Position numbers and translations under genes: made by a program. A stretch of 9,803 bases of DNA, taken from assembly GCA_005877675.1 (NCBI GenBank), contig VBNZ01000109.1:5600-15402 (forward strand). Direction: 5' to 3'. Under the pieces are notes generated by a model. It ran no database searches. It was not told the origin of the DNA and worked only from the letters and a program-made list of their open reading frames with translations. Below, in pieces: positions 1 to 5,609 of this stretch; position 1 is the stretch's first letter, and each line of letters begins with the position of its first letter. Origin of the DNA: Gammaproteobacteria bacterium (lineage in GTDB: Bacteria; Pseudomonadota; Gammaproteobacteria; Xanthomonadales; Rhodanobacteraceae).

Positions 1-1
1 G

Positions 2-736
2 TTCACGCCTTATTACCAGTGGCGCTGGGAACACGCGATGCATCACGGCACCGCTGGAGATCTGGACAGGCGCGGCAAGGGCGATGTGTGGACCATGACC
101 GTGCAGGAATATCTGCAGTCGTCCCGACGCAAGCGCTTCGCGTACCGGATCGTACGCAACCCGATCGTTCTGCTGCTTATCGCACCCCTGGTCCTGTTTG
201 TCGTCATCCAGCGGATACCGTCGACCCAGGGCCGGCGTGAACGCCATTCGGTCTGGTGGATGAATCTCACGGTGGTGTGCTTCGTCGCCGCGATGAGCTG
301 GGTCTTCGGCCTCAAGGCGTACCTGTTGATCCAGTTGACCGTGACCATGGTGGCGGGCGCCGGTGGCGTCTGGATGTTCTATGTGCAACATCAGTTCGAG
401 GACGCTTACTGGGAACACGGCGACAACTGGGATTACACCGCCGCTGCCTTGCAGGGCAGTTCGTTCTACAAATTGCCGGGGATACTGCAATGGTTCTCGG
501 GCAATATCGGCTTTCATCACGTCCATCACTTGAGTCCGCGGATTCCGAACTACAACCTGCAGAGATGTCATGACGCAGATCCGGCGTTCAGCCAGGTCAA
601 GCCGATTACGCTTCGTGCCAGTCTTAGAACTCTGGCTCTGCGGTTGTGGGACGAGAAGACCAAGAAGCTGATCGGCTACGAGCAGATGCGGCAGCGACGC
701 GATGAGCAACGCGCCGAGGCGGAACACGCCGGTTAA
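2..736 (+). CDS. Membrane fatty acid desaturase (3' part; N-terminus outside window)
   Basis: The reading frame is open from the left edge to the TAA at 734-736, so about 244 C-terminal residues are visible and the first histidine box lies upstream. The frame begins FTPYYQWRWEHAMHH, giving an HxxHH box at visible residues 11-15. A second HxxHH box lies at visible residues 172-176, inside GFHHVHHLSPRIPNYNL, which is typical of omega-6/delta-12 type acyl-lipid desaturases (COG3239). Two hydrophobic stretches lie between the boxes (about visible residues 53-69 and 86-126), as expected for a di-iron integral membrane enzyme. The HDADPAF...VKPITLRASLRTLALRLWD segment after the last box is also characteristic. 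The enzyme should insert a cis double bond into membrane acyl chains using O2 and an electron donor. Regiospecificity cannot be read from sequence alone. The next gene is on the same strand 158 bp downstream. Confidence 0.9.
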   Translation, partial: FTPYYQWRWEHAMHHGTAGDLDRRGKGDVWTMTVQEYLQSSRRKRFAYRIVRNPIVLLLIAPLVLFVVIQRIPSTQGRRERHSVWWMNLTVVCFVAAMSWVFGLKAYLLIQLTVTMVAGAGGVWMFYVQHQFEDAYWEHGDNWDYTAAALQGSSFYKLPGILQWFSGNIGFHHVHHLSPRIPNYNLQRCHDADPAFSQVKPITLRASLRTLALRLWDEKTKKLIGYEQMRQRRDEQRAEAEHAG

Positions 737-882
737 CGTCGTCCTGGGTTCGTTCGGCCGGCGCTATCCGCGCGGGCAGTGGAACATCGCAAACAGCCCT
801 GCCATCATCAGCGCGAACGCTGACTTCGCCGCGTACGCATGCACGGGCAGCGGAGCACGTGCTGCAATCTGGCATCCCCAAC

Positions 883-890
883 GGGAAGAA
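883..890 (+). promoter_or_regulatory. Ribosome binding site deciding GTG895 start
   Basis: GGGAAGAA sits 5 nt before GTG895. The alternative in-frame GTG at 859 has only CGGAG about 3 nt upstream, which is too close. The protein from 895 starts directly with the helix preceding the cNMP-binding fold, so the shorter start is preferred. Confidence 0.5.
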
Positions 891-894
891 TGAC

Positions 895-1710
895 GTGGAC
901 AAAACACGCCTGCTTCAATCGATTGCACTGTTTGACGGCATGTCGGTGGAAGACCTCAATGCACTCTCCGATACCCTGACGGCTCGAGCCTTCGATGCGG
1001 GGGAGAGGATCTTTGCGCAGGGCGACGCCGGCAGCGCGATGTATATCGTGGCGAGCGGCGAGGTGAATATTTACCTGCAGCCCACGCCATCCAGCCGCAT
1101 TTCGCTCGAAGACCTCAGACAGGGCGGATTCTTCGGCGAGCTCGGCCTGTTTGACGAGAAGCCGCGCAGTGCAAGCGCCGTCGCCGCCATCGATACCGTG
1201 CTGCTCGAGCTGCAGCACGAGACATTGGTAGGTTTTCTGGAGCGTCGCCCGCAAGCCGCGTTGGCCATCTTGCGGGTCATGAGTGGACGGTTGCGCGAAA
1301 CCAATTCGCTGCTTTCCGCGCGCGCTGCGGTGAATGTCGACGAGGAGTTCGACAAGCACCTGTCCTGGAGCGATCGCCTGGCCGACGCGGTCGCGGAGCT
1401 CAACGGTAGTTGGAAATTCATCCTGCTGATTATTGCGATCACCGCGGTCTGGTGCGTGTTCAACAGCAATCTCCTCGTGCGGGCGCCGGTCGACCCCTAC
1501 CCGTATCAGTTTTTCAACCTCGCGCTGGGTATCCTCGTGGGCCTGCAAGGTCCGTTGATCGTCATGAGCCAGAACCGACAGGCGCGCAAAGATCGCGCAC
1601 GCGCCGACACCGATTATCGGGTCAATCTCAAAAACGAGGTCAATATCGAAACACTGCTGCGCGAGCTCAATGAGCTGCGTGCCGAAGTGCAGAGCGGTCG
1701 GCAGTCGTGA
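895..1710 (+). CDS. Cyclic nucleotide-binding domain / DUF1003 membrane protein
   Basis: Numbered from GTG895, residues about 3-125 form a cNMP-binding (CRP-like) beta-roll. Its phosphate-binding cassette FGELGLFDEKPRSASAVA keeps Gly81-Glu82 (ribose contact) and Arg91 (phosphate contact), so nucleotide binding looks intact. A linker follows, then two membrane segments at about 174-193 and 206-227. The DUF1003 signature (PVDPYPYQFFNL, LQGPLIVMSQNRQARKDR, DYRVNLKNE) and a charged C-terminal helix complete the protein. I infer a ligand-gated or ligand-sensing inner-membrane protein; the function of DUF1003 is not established. I chose GTG895 because GGGAAGAA lies 5 nt upstream. An in-frame GTG at 859 would add 12 residues and has a poorer site. 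The gene converges on the ribokinase gene with a 61-bp gap. Domain identity is confident, the biological role unknown. Confidence 0.86.
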   Translation: MDKTRLLQSIALFDGMSVEDLNALSDTLTARAFDAGERIFAQGDAGSAMYIVASGEVNIYLQPTPSSRISLEDLRQGGFFGELGLFDEKPRSASAVAAIDTVLLELQHETLVGFLERRPQAALAILRVMSGRLRETNSLLSARAAVNVDEEFDKHLSWSDRLADAVAELNGSWKFILLIIAITAVWCVFNSNLLVRAPVDPYPYQFFNLALGILVGLQGPLIVMSQNRQARKDRARADTDYRVNLKNEVNIETLLRELNELRAEVQSGRQS

Positions 1711-1733
1711 GGGACAAGCGCCCGGGATGGAGT

Positions 1734-1753
1734 CGATGCGATCATTCGCGTCG
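1734..1753. terminator. Weak hairpin between convergent genes
   Basis: CGATGCGA and TCGCGTCG (one wobble pair) form an 8-bp stem around the loop TCAT, in the 61-bp gap between two convergent genes. No T-tract follows on either strand. A bidirectional terminator role is therefore only suggested by position. Confidence 0.25.
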
Positions 1754-1771
1754 ATCGGTGCGCGAGATCGT

Positions 1772-2731
1772 TCAATCCGCGTAAGGCACGCCGCAAAACA
1801 GCGCAAGCTCACACCGCGCAGCCGCGTCTGGTGCGGGCTGCGCCGTAAGAAACGCATCGACTTCGTCGTGTGTGGGAATGCTCGACTGCGCGCCGAGCCG
1901 GGTGCAGGCGAGCGCCGCCGCGGCGCAGGCGCGGCGCAGCGCAGAGGCGAAATCCGCCTCGCTTGCGAGTGCGGCGACCAAGGCGCCGCAGAAAGTGTCG
2001 CCGGCCGCTGTCGTATCGATGGGGGTGACGCGAAAGCCCGGTTGCACCACGAACTCACCGTTCACGCGCGCGCACGCGCCGCGCGCACCGAGCGTGACGA
2101 TCACGCACGGCACCTCGAGCCGCGCGAGCGCGCCGCCGATATCGCCGTGCACTTGGGCAATTTCCGCAAGTTCGCCTTCGTTGACGATCAGCACGTCGAG
2201 TACATCGAGCAGCTCGCGCGGCAGCGCCTGCGCGGGCGCCGCGTTGAGCGCGACGCGCACGCCCGCGGCGCGCGCGCGCTGCGCGAATGCAGTGACGGTC
2301 GGCAGCGGCGTTTCGAGCTGCAGCAGCAGGCAGGACACTTGGTCGAGCGCGGACAGATGTTCGGGCGCGAGCGCATGATTTGCACCCGGCGCGACGGTGA
2401 TCGCATTTTCGGCGCTGTCGGCGACGCAGATAAATGCGGTGCCGGTTGGCTGCGCCGCGCGCACGATCTGCAGCACGACGCCGGCGTCGCGCAGCGAGGC
2501 CTCGAGCGGCGCCGCGTACGTATCGTTGCCGAGTGCGAGCAGCATATGCGTCGGCGCGTCACCCGCGCGCGCGCAGGCGACGGCCTGGTTTGCGCCCTTG
2601 CCGCCCGGAAACGTCGCAAAGTCGCGTCCGAGTACGGTCTCGCCCGGGGCGGGCACGTGCGCGGCGCGCACGACAAAATCGAGGTTGGCCGAGCCGGCGA
2701 CGAGTACGGTGTTGCGCGACGATCTGTTCAT
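1772..2731 (-). CDS. rbsK: Ribokinase (PfkB family sugar kinase)
   Basis: A 319-residue protein, close to the usual ribokinase length of about 300-310. It should phosphorylate D-ribose with ATP to ribose-5-phosphate in the cytoplasm. The N-terminal GSANLDFVV strand and PGETVLGRDF are ribokinase-like. PfkB signature 1 is at residues 43-57 (GGKGANQAVACARAG). The NxxE metal/phosphate motif is N184-E187, the nucleotide loop TLGARG is at 213-218, and signature 2 DTTAAGDTFCGAL is at 239-251 with catalytic base Asp245. The start ATG (2729-2731) puts the first beta strand at the N-terminus; no clear Shine-Dalgarno sequence precedes it. The gene is divergent from the phzF-like gene across 110 bp. No ribose transporter, nucleoside hydrolase or LacI regulator is visible beside it. 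Another PfkB sugar substrate is possible, but the motifs fit the ribokinase subgroup best. Confidence 0.9.
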   Translation of the reverse strand: MNRSSRNTVLVAGSANLDFVVRAAHVPAPGETVLGRDFATFPGGKGANQAVACARAGDAPTHMLLALGNDTYAAPLEASLRDAGVVLQIVRAAQPTGTAFICVADSAENAITVAPGANHALAPEHLSALDQVSCLLLQLETPLPTVTAFAQRARAAGVRVALNAAPAQALPRELLDVLDVLIVNEGELAEIAQVHGDIGGALARLEVPCVIVTLGARGACARVNGEFVVQPGFRVTPIDTTAAGDTFCGALVAALASEADFASALRRACAAAALACTRLGAQSSIPTHDEVDAFLTAQPAPDAAARCELALFCGVPYAD

Positions 2732-2757
2732 GATGGATGCGTGTCGGGTGGTGCGGC

Positions 2758-2763
2758 ATTGTA
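2758..2763 (-). promoter_or_regulatory. Candidate -10 box for ribokinase gene
   Basis: Read on the minus strand this is TACAAT, a 5/6 match to the sigma-70 -10 consensus. It would start transcription near 2751 and leave a leader of about 20 nt before the ATG at 2731. No convincing -35 box is found at 16-18 bp spacing, so activator help or a weak promoter would be needed. Confidence 0.35.
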
Positions 2764-2783
2764 GCCATATCGCGAAATGCAAC

Positions 2784-2789
2784 TTGACA
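2784..2789 (+). promoter_or_regulatory. Candidate -35 box for phzF-like gene
   Basis: A perfect TTGACA lies 52 bp before the ATG at 2842 in the divergent intergenic region. The sequence at the expected -10 spacing (around 2806-2812) is GC-rich and matches poorly, so the promoter is only half supported. Confidence 0.25.
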
Positions 2790-2841
2790 CACCTTGCCGC
2801 GCAATGCAGCGTGTGCGACCCCGCAATCGCCATGTCCACGC

Positions 2842-3783
2842 ATGCCACAGCTTCGCTATCTGCAAGTCGATGTCTTCGCCGAACGCGCCGGTGGCGGCAA
2901 CCCGCTCGGCGTTGTGTTCGGTGCCGACACTTGGAGCGATGCCGACATGCAGCGCTTTGCCGCTTGGACCAATCTGGTCGAGACCACCTTCGTCCTCGCG
3001 CCGGCACGCAGCGAGGCAAGCTATCGTTTGCGCATCTTCACGCCGGCGAAAGAAATCGCCTTCGCCGGCCATCCGACCATCGGCAGCGCGCACGCGGCGC
3101 TCGAGGTGGGTCACGTCGTCGCGCGCGACGGCCTGCTCGTGCAGGAATGCGGCGCGGGCCTATTGCCGATCCGCGTCGAAGGTGAGGACACGGCGCGCCG
3201 TCTCTACGTGCAGGCGCCCGCCGCGCGCGTGCTGCGCACCGGTGCGCATGACACGCGCCTTGCGCGCGTGCTCGAGGGCATTGCGCCGGGTCAGTTGCCA
3301 CCGGCCTTTGTCGAAGGCGGGCGGCGCTGGTGGGTGGCCGAATTCGCCACAGAGTCTGCGCTGCGTGCCTGGCAGCCCGATCATGCCGCGATTGGCACGC
3401 TTGCACGTGCGGACGATTGCCTCGGACTATGCGTGTTCGCGCGCGCCTCGCGCGCGAACGAAATCGATGCACGCGCGAAAGCGGCGAAAGCCAATGGTTA
3501 CGATCTAGTCGTGCGCGCATTCCCCGCCGGCGTCGGCATCATCGAGGATCCCGCTTCCGGTGCCGCGAACGGACTGATCGCTGCGTACATCGCGCAAGGC
3601 GAGCCTGCCGGCACCCTGGCACGAGGTTATCGCGTGAGCCAAGGCCGTGAGATCGGGCACGATGCAACGATCGACGTGCGCATCGATGACGCGCGCGGCG
3701 ACGCCGGCCCCGCGGTGTGGGTCGGTGGGCGGTCGCATACGATCATCGATGGAGCGATACAGCAGCGCATCGGCAGCAAGTAG
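2842..3783 (+). CDS. PhzF family isomerase/epimerase
   Basis: A 313-residue protein, a little longer than PhzF from Pseudomonas (about 278). It starts MPQLRYLQVDVF, followed by the conserved AGGGNPLGVV (residues 16-25). NLVETTFV follows, with Glu47 matching the catalytic glutamate of PhzF. FTPAKEIAFAGHPTIGSA (66-83) contains the conserved GHP turn, and EDPASGAANG near the C-terminal half completes the two-fold DAP-epimerase-like fold. Family members are cytoplasmic, cofactor-free isomerases or epimerases. Only the phenazine-operon member isomerises DHHA, and no phenazine genes are present here, so the substrate is unknown. The ATG at 2842 was chosen because the conserved fold begins at once; in-frame sequence upstream to 2794 adds residues unlike the family. 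There is no clear Shine-Dalgarno sequence. An 11-bp perfect inverted repeat lies inside the gene (3435-3459). Confidence 0.88.
   Translation: MPQLRYLQVDVFAERAGGGNPLGVVFGADTWSDADMQRFAAWTNLVETTFVLAPARSEASYRLRIFTPAKEIAFAGHPTIGSAHAALEVGHVVARDGLLVQECGAGLLPIRVEGEDTARRLYVQAPAARVLRTGAHDTRLARVLEGIAPGQLPPAFVEGGRRWWVAEFATESALRAWQPDHAAIGTLARADDCLGLCVFARASRANEIDARAKAAKANGYDLVVRAFPAGVGIIEDPASGAANGLIAAYIAQGEPAGTLARGYRVSQGREIGHDATIDVRIDDARGDAGPAVWVGGRSHTIIDGAIQQRIGSK
3435..3459. repeat. Perfect 11-bp inverted repeat inside phzF-like gene
   Basis: GTTCGCGCGCG at 3435-3445 is exactly complementary to CGCGCGCGAAC at 3449-3459, with CCT between. It encodes the stretch VFARASRAN. The alternating CG run makes partial dyads common in this genome, but the GTT/AAC ends extend the match beyond that run. 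Confidence 0.7.
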
Positions 3784-3840
3784 TTCGCTCGTTATTACCG
3801 CAAACGCGAAAATCCGGCCCCCTAGACTAAACGGATGCCG

Positions 3841-3861
3841 ACCGGGCCACCGGTTCTCTTT
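3841..3861 (+). terminator. Possible terminator after phzF-like gene
   Basis: ACCGG-GCCA-CCGGT forms a 5-bp stem with a 4-nt loop, followed at once by TCTCTTT. It lies about 58 bp after the phzF-like stop and just before the AT-rich tetR promoter, a sensible place to insulate the operon. The stem is short, so confidence is low. Confidence 0.3.
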
Positions 3862-3871
3862 GCGCTGCAGG

Positions 3872-3900
3872 TTGAAATTAATTAAATATTCAAATAAATT
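3872..3900 (+). promoter_or_regulatory. Candidate sigma-70 promoter of the tetR-ABC operon
   Basis: TTGAAA (3872-3877) and TAAATT (3895-3900) are separated by 17 bp. The -35 matches at 5/6 positions and the -10 at 4/6. The interval is strikingly AT-rich against the GC-rich surroundings. Transcription would start at about 3906-3907, that is at or next to the ATG of the TetR gene, so the message could be leaderless. No Shine-Dalgarno sequence is visible, which agrees with that reading. Confidence 0.45.
3876..3900. promoter_or_regulatory. Candidate TetR operator (AT-rich quasi-palindrome)
   Basis: AATTAATT (3876-3883) and AATAAATT (3893-3900) are inverted with 7 of 8 matching positions, centred on 3888. 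They overlap the candidate promoter directly upstream of the TetR-family gene. TetR proteins commonly repress their own operon from a 15-25 bp dyad overlapping the promoter. AT-rich DNA gives chance dyads easily, so this rests mainly on position. Confidence 0.35.
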
Positions 3901-3906
3901 GTGGTC

Positions 3907-4638
3907 ATGGGCAAGGAGCAGGCCAAAACAAGGCGCACCAGATCGGTCGTGAAGGCGGCGAAAGCCGCTAAATCAGTTCCGCCGCGCAAGCCAGGCCGGC
4001 CGAGCGCCGCCGGCAATATCGATCTGCGCGAGCGCGTGCTCGATACGGCGATCGCGCTGTTTGCCGAGCGCGGCATTGCGGCGACACCGTTGCGCGCGAT
4101 TGCGCAGGGCGCGCGCGTGACGCCGGCGCTGCTGCACTATTACTTCCGCAGTCGCGATCGCCTTGTCGAGACGCTCTTGGCCGAGCGCGTGGCGCCGTTC
4201 GTGGCTACGTCGGCGACGCCGTTGCTCAAACCGCTGCCTAGTCCGCGCGCGACGCTGCGCCTGTTTCTTGAAACGCATATGCGCAATCTTGCTGCACATC
4301 CGTGGATGCCGCGCCTGATGGCGCGCGAGGTGCTGAGCGAGGGCGGTAGTCTGCGCGAGCAGATGCAGATGCAGTTCAGCGCGGTGCTGTCGCCAAAAAT
4401 ACTGATGCTCATCGCCGCGGCGCAACGCGCCGGCGAGATCCGGCGCGATCTTGATCCGATGCTGATCGGCTTGTCGCTGATCAGCCTTGCAGTATTCCCG
4501 TTTGCGGCGGCGCCGGTGTGGCGCGGCGTAATGAAGCACGCGCAACTGCCGACGCCCAGCGATGAAGATTTGATTCGACACACGCTTGCGCTGTTCGATA
4601 GCGCTCTGGAGAAGCCCGATGCAAAATCGAAGCGCTAG
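3907..4638 (+). CDS. TetR/AcrR family transcriptional regulator
   Basis: A 243-residue protein from ATG3907. It has a long basic N-terminal tail (residues 1-37, rich in Lys/Arg/Ala) containing RKPGRP at 27-32, which resembles an AT-hook core. The TetR DNA-binding domain follows: LRERVLDTAIALFAERG (40-56), then the helix-turn-helix LRAIAQGARVTPALLHYYF (62-80). The C-terminal half is an all-helical ligand/dimer domain with HPWMPRLMAREVLSEGG. It should act as a cytoplasmic repressor released by a ligand, probably a substrate of the efflux genes that follow. A GTG at 3901 could add two residues. The gene ends 20 bp inside the next gene, implying translational coupling and one operon. Equivalent position to cecR in the E. 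coli ybhGFSR operon, but I do not see close sequence likeness to CecR. Confidence 0.9.
   Translation: MGKEQAKTRRTRSVVKAAKAAKSVPPRKPGRPSAAGNIDLRERVLDTAIALFAERGIAATPLRAIAQGARVTPALLHYYFRSRDRLVETLLAERVAPFVATSATPLLKPLPSPRATLRLFLETHMRNLAAHPWMPRLMAREVLSEGGSLREQMQMQFSAVLSPKILMLIAAAQRAGEIRRDLDPMLIGLSLISLAVFPFAAAPVWRGVMKHAQLPTPSDEDLIRHTLALFDSALEKPDAKSKR
4608..4614 (+). promoter_or_regulatory. Ribosome binding site deciding the MFP start
   Basis: GGAGAAG, lying inside the end of the TetR gene, is followed after a 4-nt gap by ATG4619; its GGAG core is 7 nt from the ATG. It supports this start over an in-frame ATG at 4586. The start at 4619 also yields a proper lipoprotein signal peptide. Confidence 0.6.
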
Positions 4639-5596
4639 TGTATTTTTACACTTGCTCATATTCGCCGCGCTCAGCGCTGGCTGCGCGCGCAACAACGCGC
4701 CTGCGCCGCTGCTCGGCACGCTCGAATGGGATCGCATCGGCTTGCCGGCAGAAGCATCCGAGCCGATCACGCAAATTCTGGTCAAGGAAGGCGACCAGGT
4801 TGCCGCCGATCAGCTGCTGCTGACGCTCGATCCGCGCCGCACGCAGGCGCAGGCCGATGCGGCGCAGGCGGATGTCGCGCGACTCAGCGCTGCGCTTGAT
4901 GAACTGCGTCACGGCGCGCGCACGGAAACGATCGACGCTGCGCGCGCCGCGCTCGCGCGCGCACAGGCAGCCGCGACGAATGCGCAGTTCGCGCGCGACC
5001 GTGCCGCACAAATTCGCGCCAAGGGGCTTACGAGCCAGGCCGACCTCGACAACGCGAACGCGGCACTGCGCAGCGCGGTCGCCGATGTGAATGCCGCGCG
5101 CGCGAATCTCGATCAGCTGCTGCACGGGACGCGCATCGAAGATATCGCCCAGGGCGAGGCGGCGCTCAATCAGGCGCAAGCGAATCTCGCGGCACTGCAA
5201 GTCACGCTGCAGCGCCTTTCGGTGCATGCGACGCGCGCGGGACGCGTCGATGCGTTGCCGTTCAAGCTGGGCGACAAGCCGCCCGTAGGGGTGAGCATCG
5301 CGAGCCTGCTTGTCGGCGACGCGCCCTACGCGCGCGTGTACGTGCCCGAGCCCGTGCGCGCGAGCCTTGCGCCCGGTGCGAAGTTCTCCGTGCATGTCGA
5401 TGGCGTGGCGCAGCCGTTCAACGCGACGCTGGCGCGCATTGCAAGCGAGCCGACGTTCACGCCCTACTACGCGCTATCGGGCGACGACGCGAGCCGCTTG
5501 GCTTGGCGCGCCGAACTTGCGCTCGACGCGAGCGAAGCGACGCGCAATTTGCCTGCGGGGATGCCTTGCCAGGCGACCGCCGCCGCGGCCAAATAG
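4619..5596 (+). CDS. HlyD/YbhG-like membrane fusion lipoprotein
   Basis: A 325-residue periplasmic adaptor. The N-terminus MQNRSASVFLHLLIFAALSAGC is a short type II signal peptide with lipobox LSAGC, giving lipidated Cys22. Residues about 33-75 form the first half of a lipoyl domain (ITQILVKEGDQVAADQLLLTLD). Residues 75-200 are an Ala/Gln-rich coiled-coil hairpin holding an internal repeat: DELRHGARTETIDAARAAL (94-112) and DQLLHGTRIEDIAQGEAAL (165-183). The second lipoyl half (SVHATRAGRVDAL) and a beta-barrel with VYVPEPVRASLAPGAKF (240-256) follow. This order and the doubled L-HG-R-E-I motif match the YbhG family. It should connect the downstream ABC pump with an outer-membrane channel; no TolC-type gene is in the window. 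The +2 residue is Ala, which by E. coli rules favours the outer membrane, odd for an inner-membrane adaptor. It overlaps the TetR gene by 20 bp. Confidence 0.88.
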   Translation: MQNRSASVFLHLLIFAALSAGCARNNAPAPLLGTLEWDRIGLPAEASEPITQILVKEGDQVAADQLLLTLDPRRTQAQADAAQADVARLSAALDELRHGARTETIDAARAALARAQAAATNAQFARDRAAQIRAKGLTSQADLDNANAALRSAVADVNAARANLDQLLHGTRIEDIAQGEAALNQAQANLAALQVTLQRLSVHATRAGRVDALPFKLGDKPPVGVSIASLLVGDAPYARVYVPEPVRASLAPGAKFSVHVDGVAQPFNATLARIASEPTFTPYYALSGDDASRLAWRAELALDASEATRNLPAGMPCQATAAAAK

Positions 5597-5601
5597 GGAA
5601 G
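5596..5601 (+). promoter_or_regulatory. Ribosome binding site for GTG start of ABC ATPase
   Basis: GGGAAG begins at the last base of the MFP stop codon and lies 8 nt before GTG5610. It supports the GTG start; the in-frame sequence upstream overlaps the MFP gene and is Arg-rich shadow translation. Confidence 0.55.
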
Positions 5602-5609
5602 TACAGCGC

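Noticed and set aside
702..893. 63-codon open frame spanning the desaturase end and the following gap
   Set aside because: Overlaps the desaturase in another frame, shows no family features and no clear ribosome site.
1670..2764. Long plus-strand open frame (364 codons) opposite the ribokinase gene
   Set aside because: Arg/Ala-rich translation without domains, lying fully antisense to a clear ribokinase. GC-rich codon bias creates such frames.
2842..3783. Phenazine biosynthesis gene proper
   Set aside because: Only the generic PhzF fold is present; no other phz genes lie nearby, so a phenazine role is not supported.
3973..4785. 270-codon minus-strand open frame across the TetR and MFP genes
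   Set aside because: Low-complexity Arg/Gln/His translation with no recognisable fold; both plus-strand genes are well supported.
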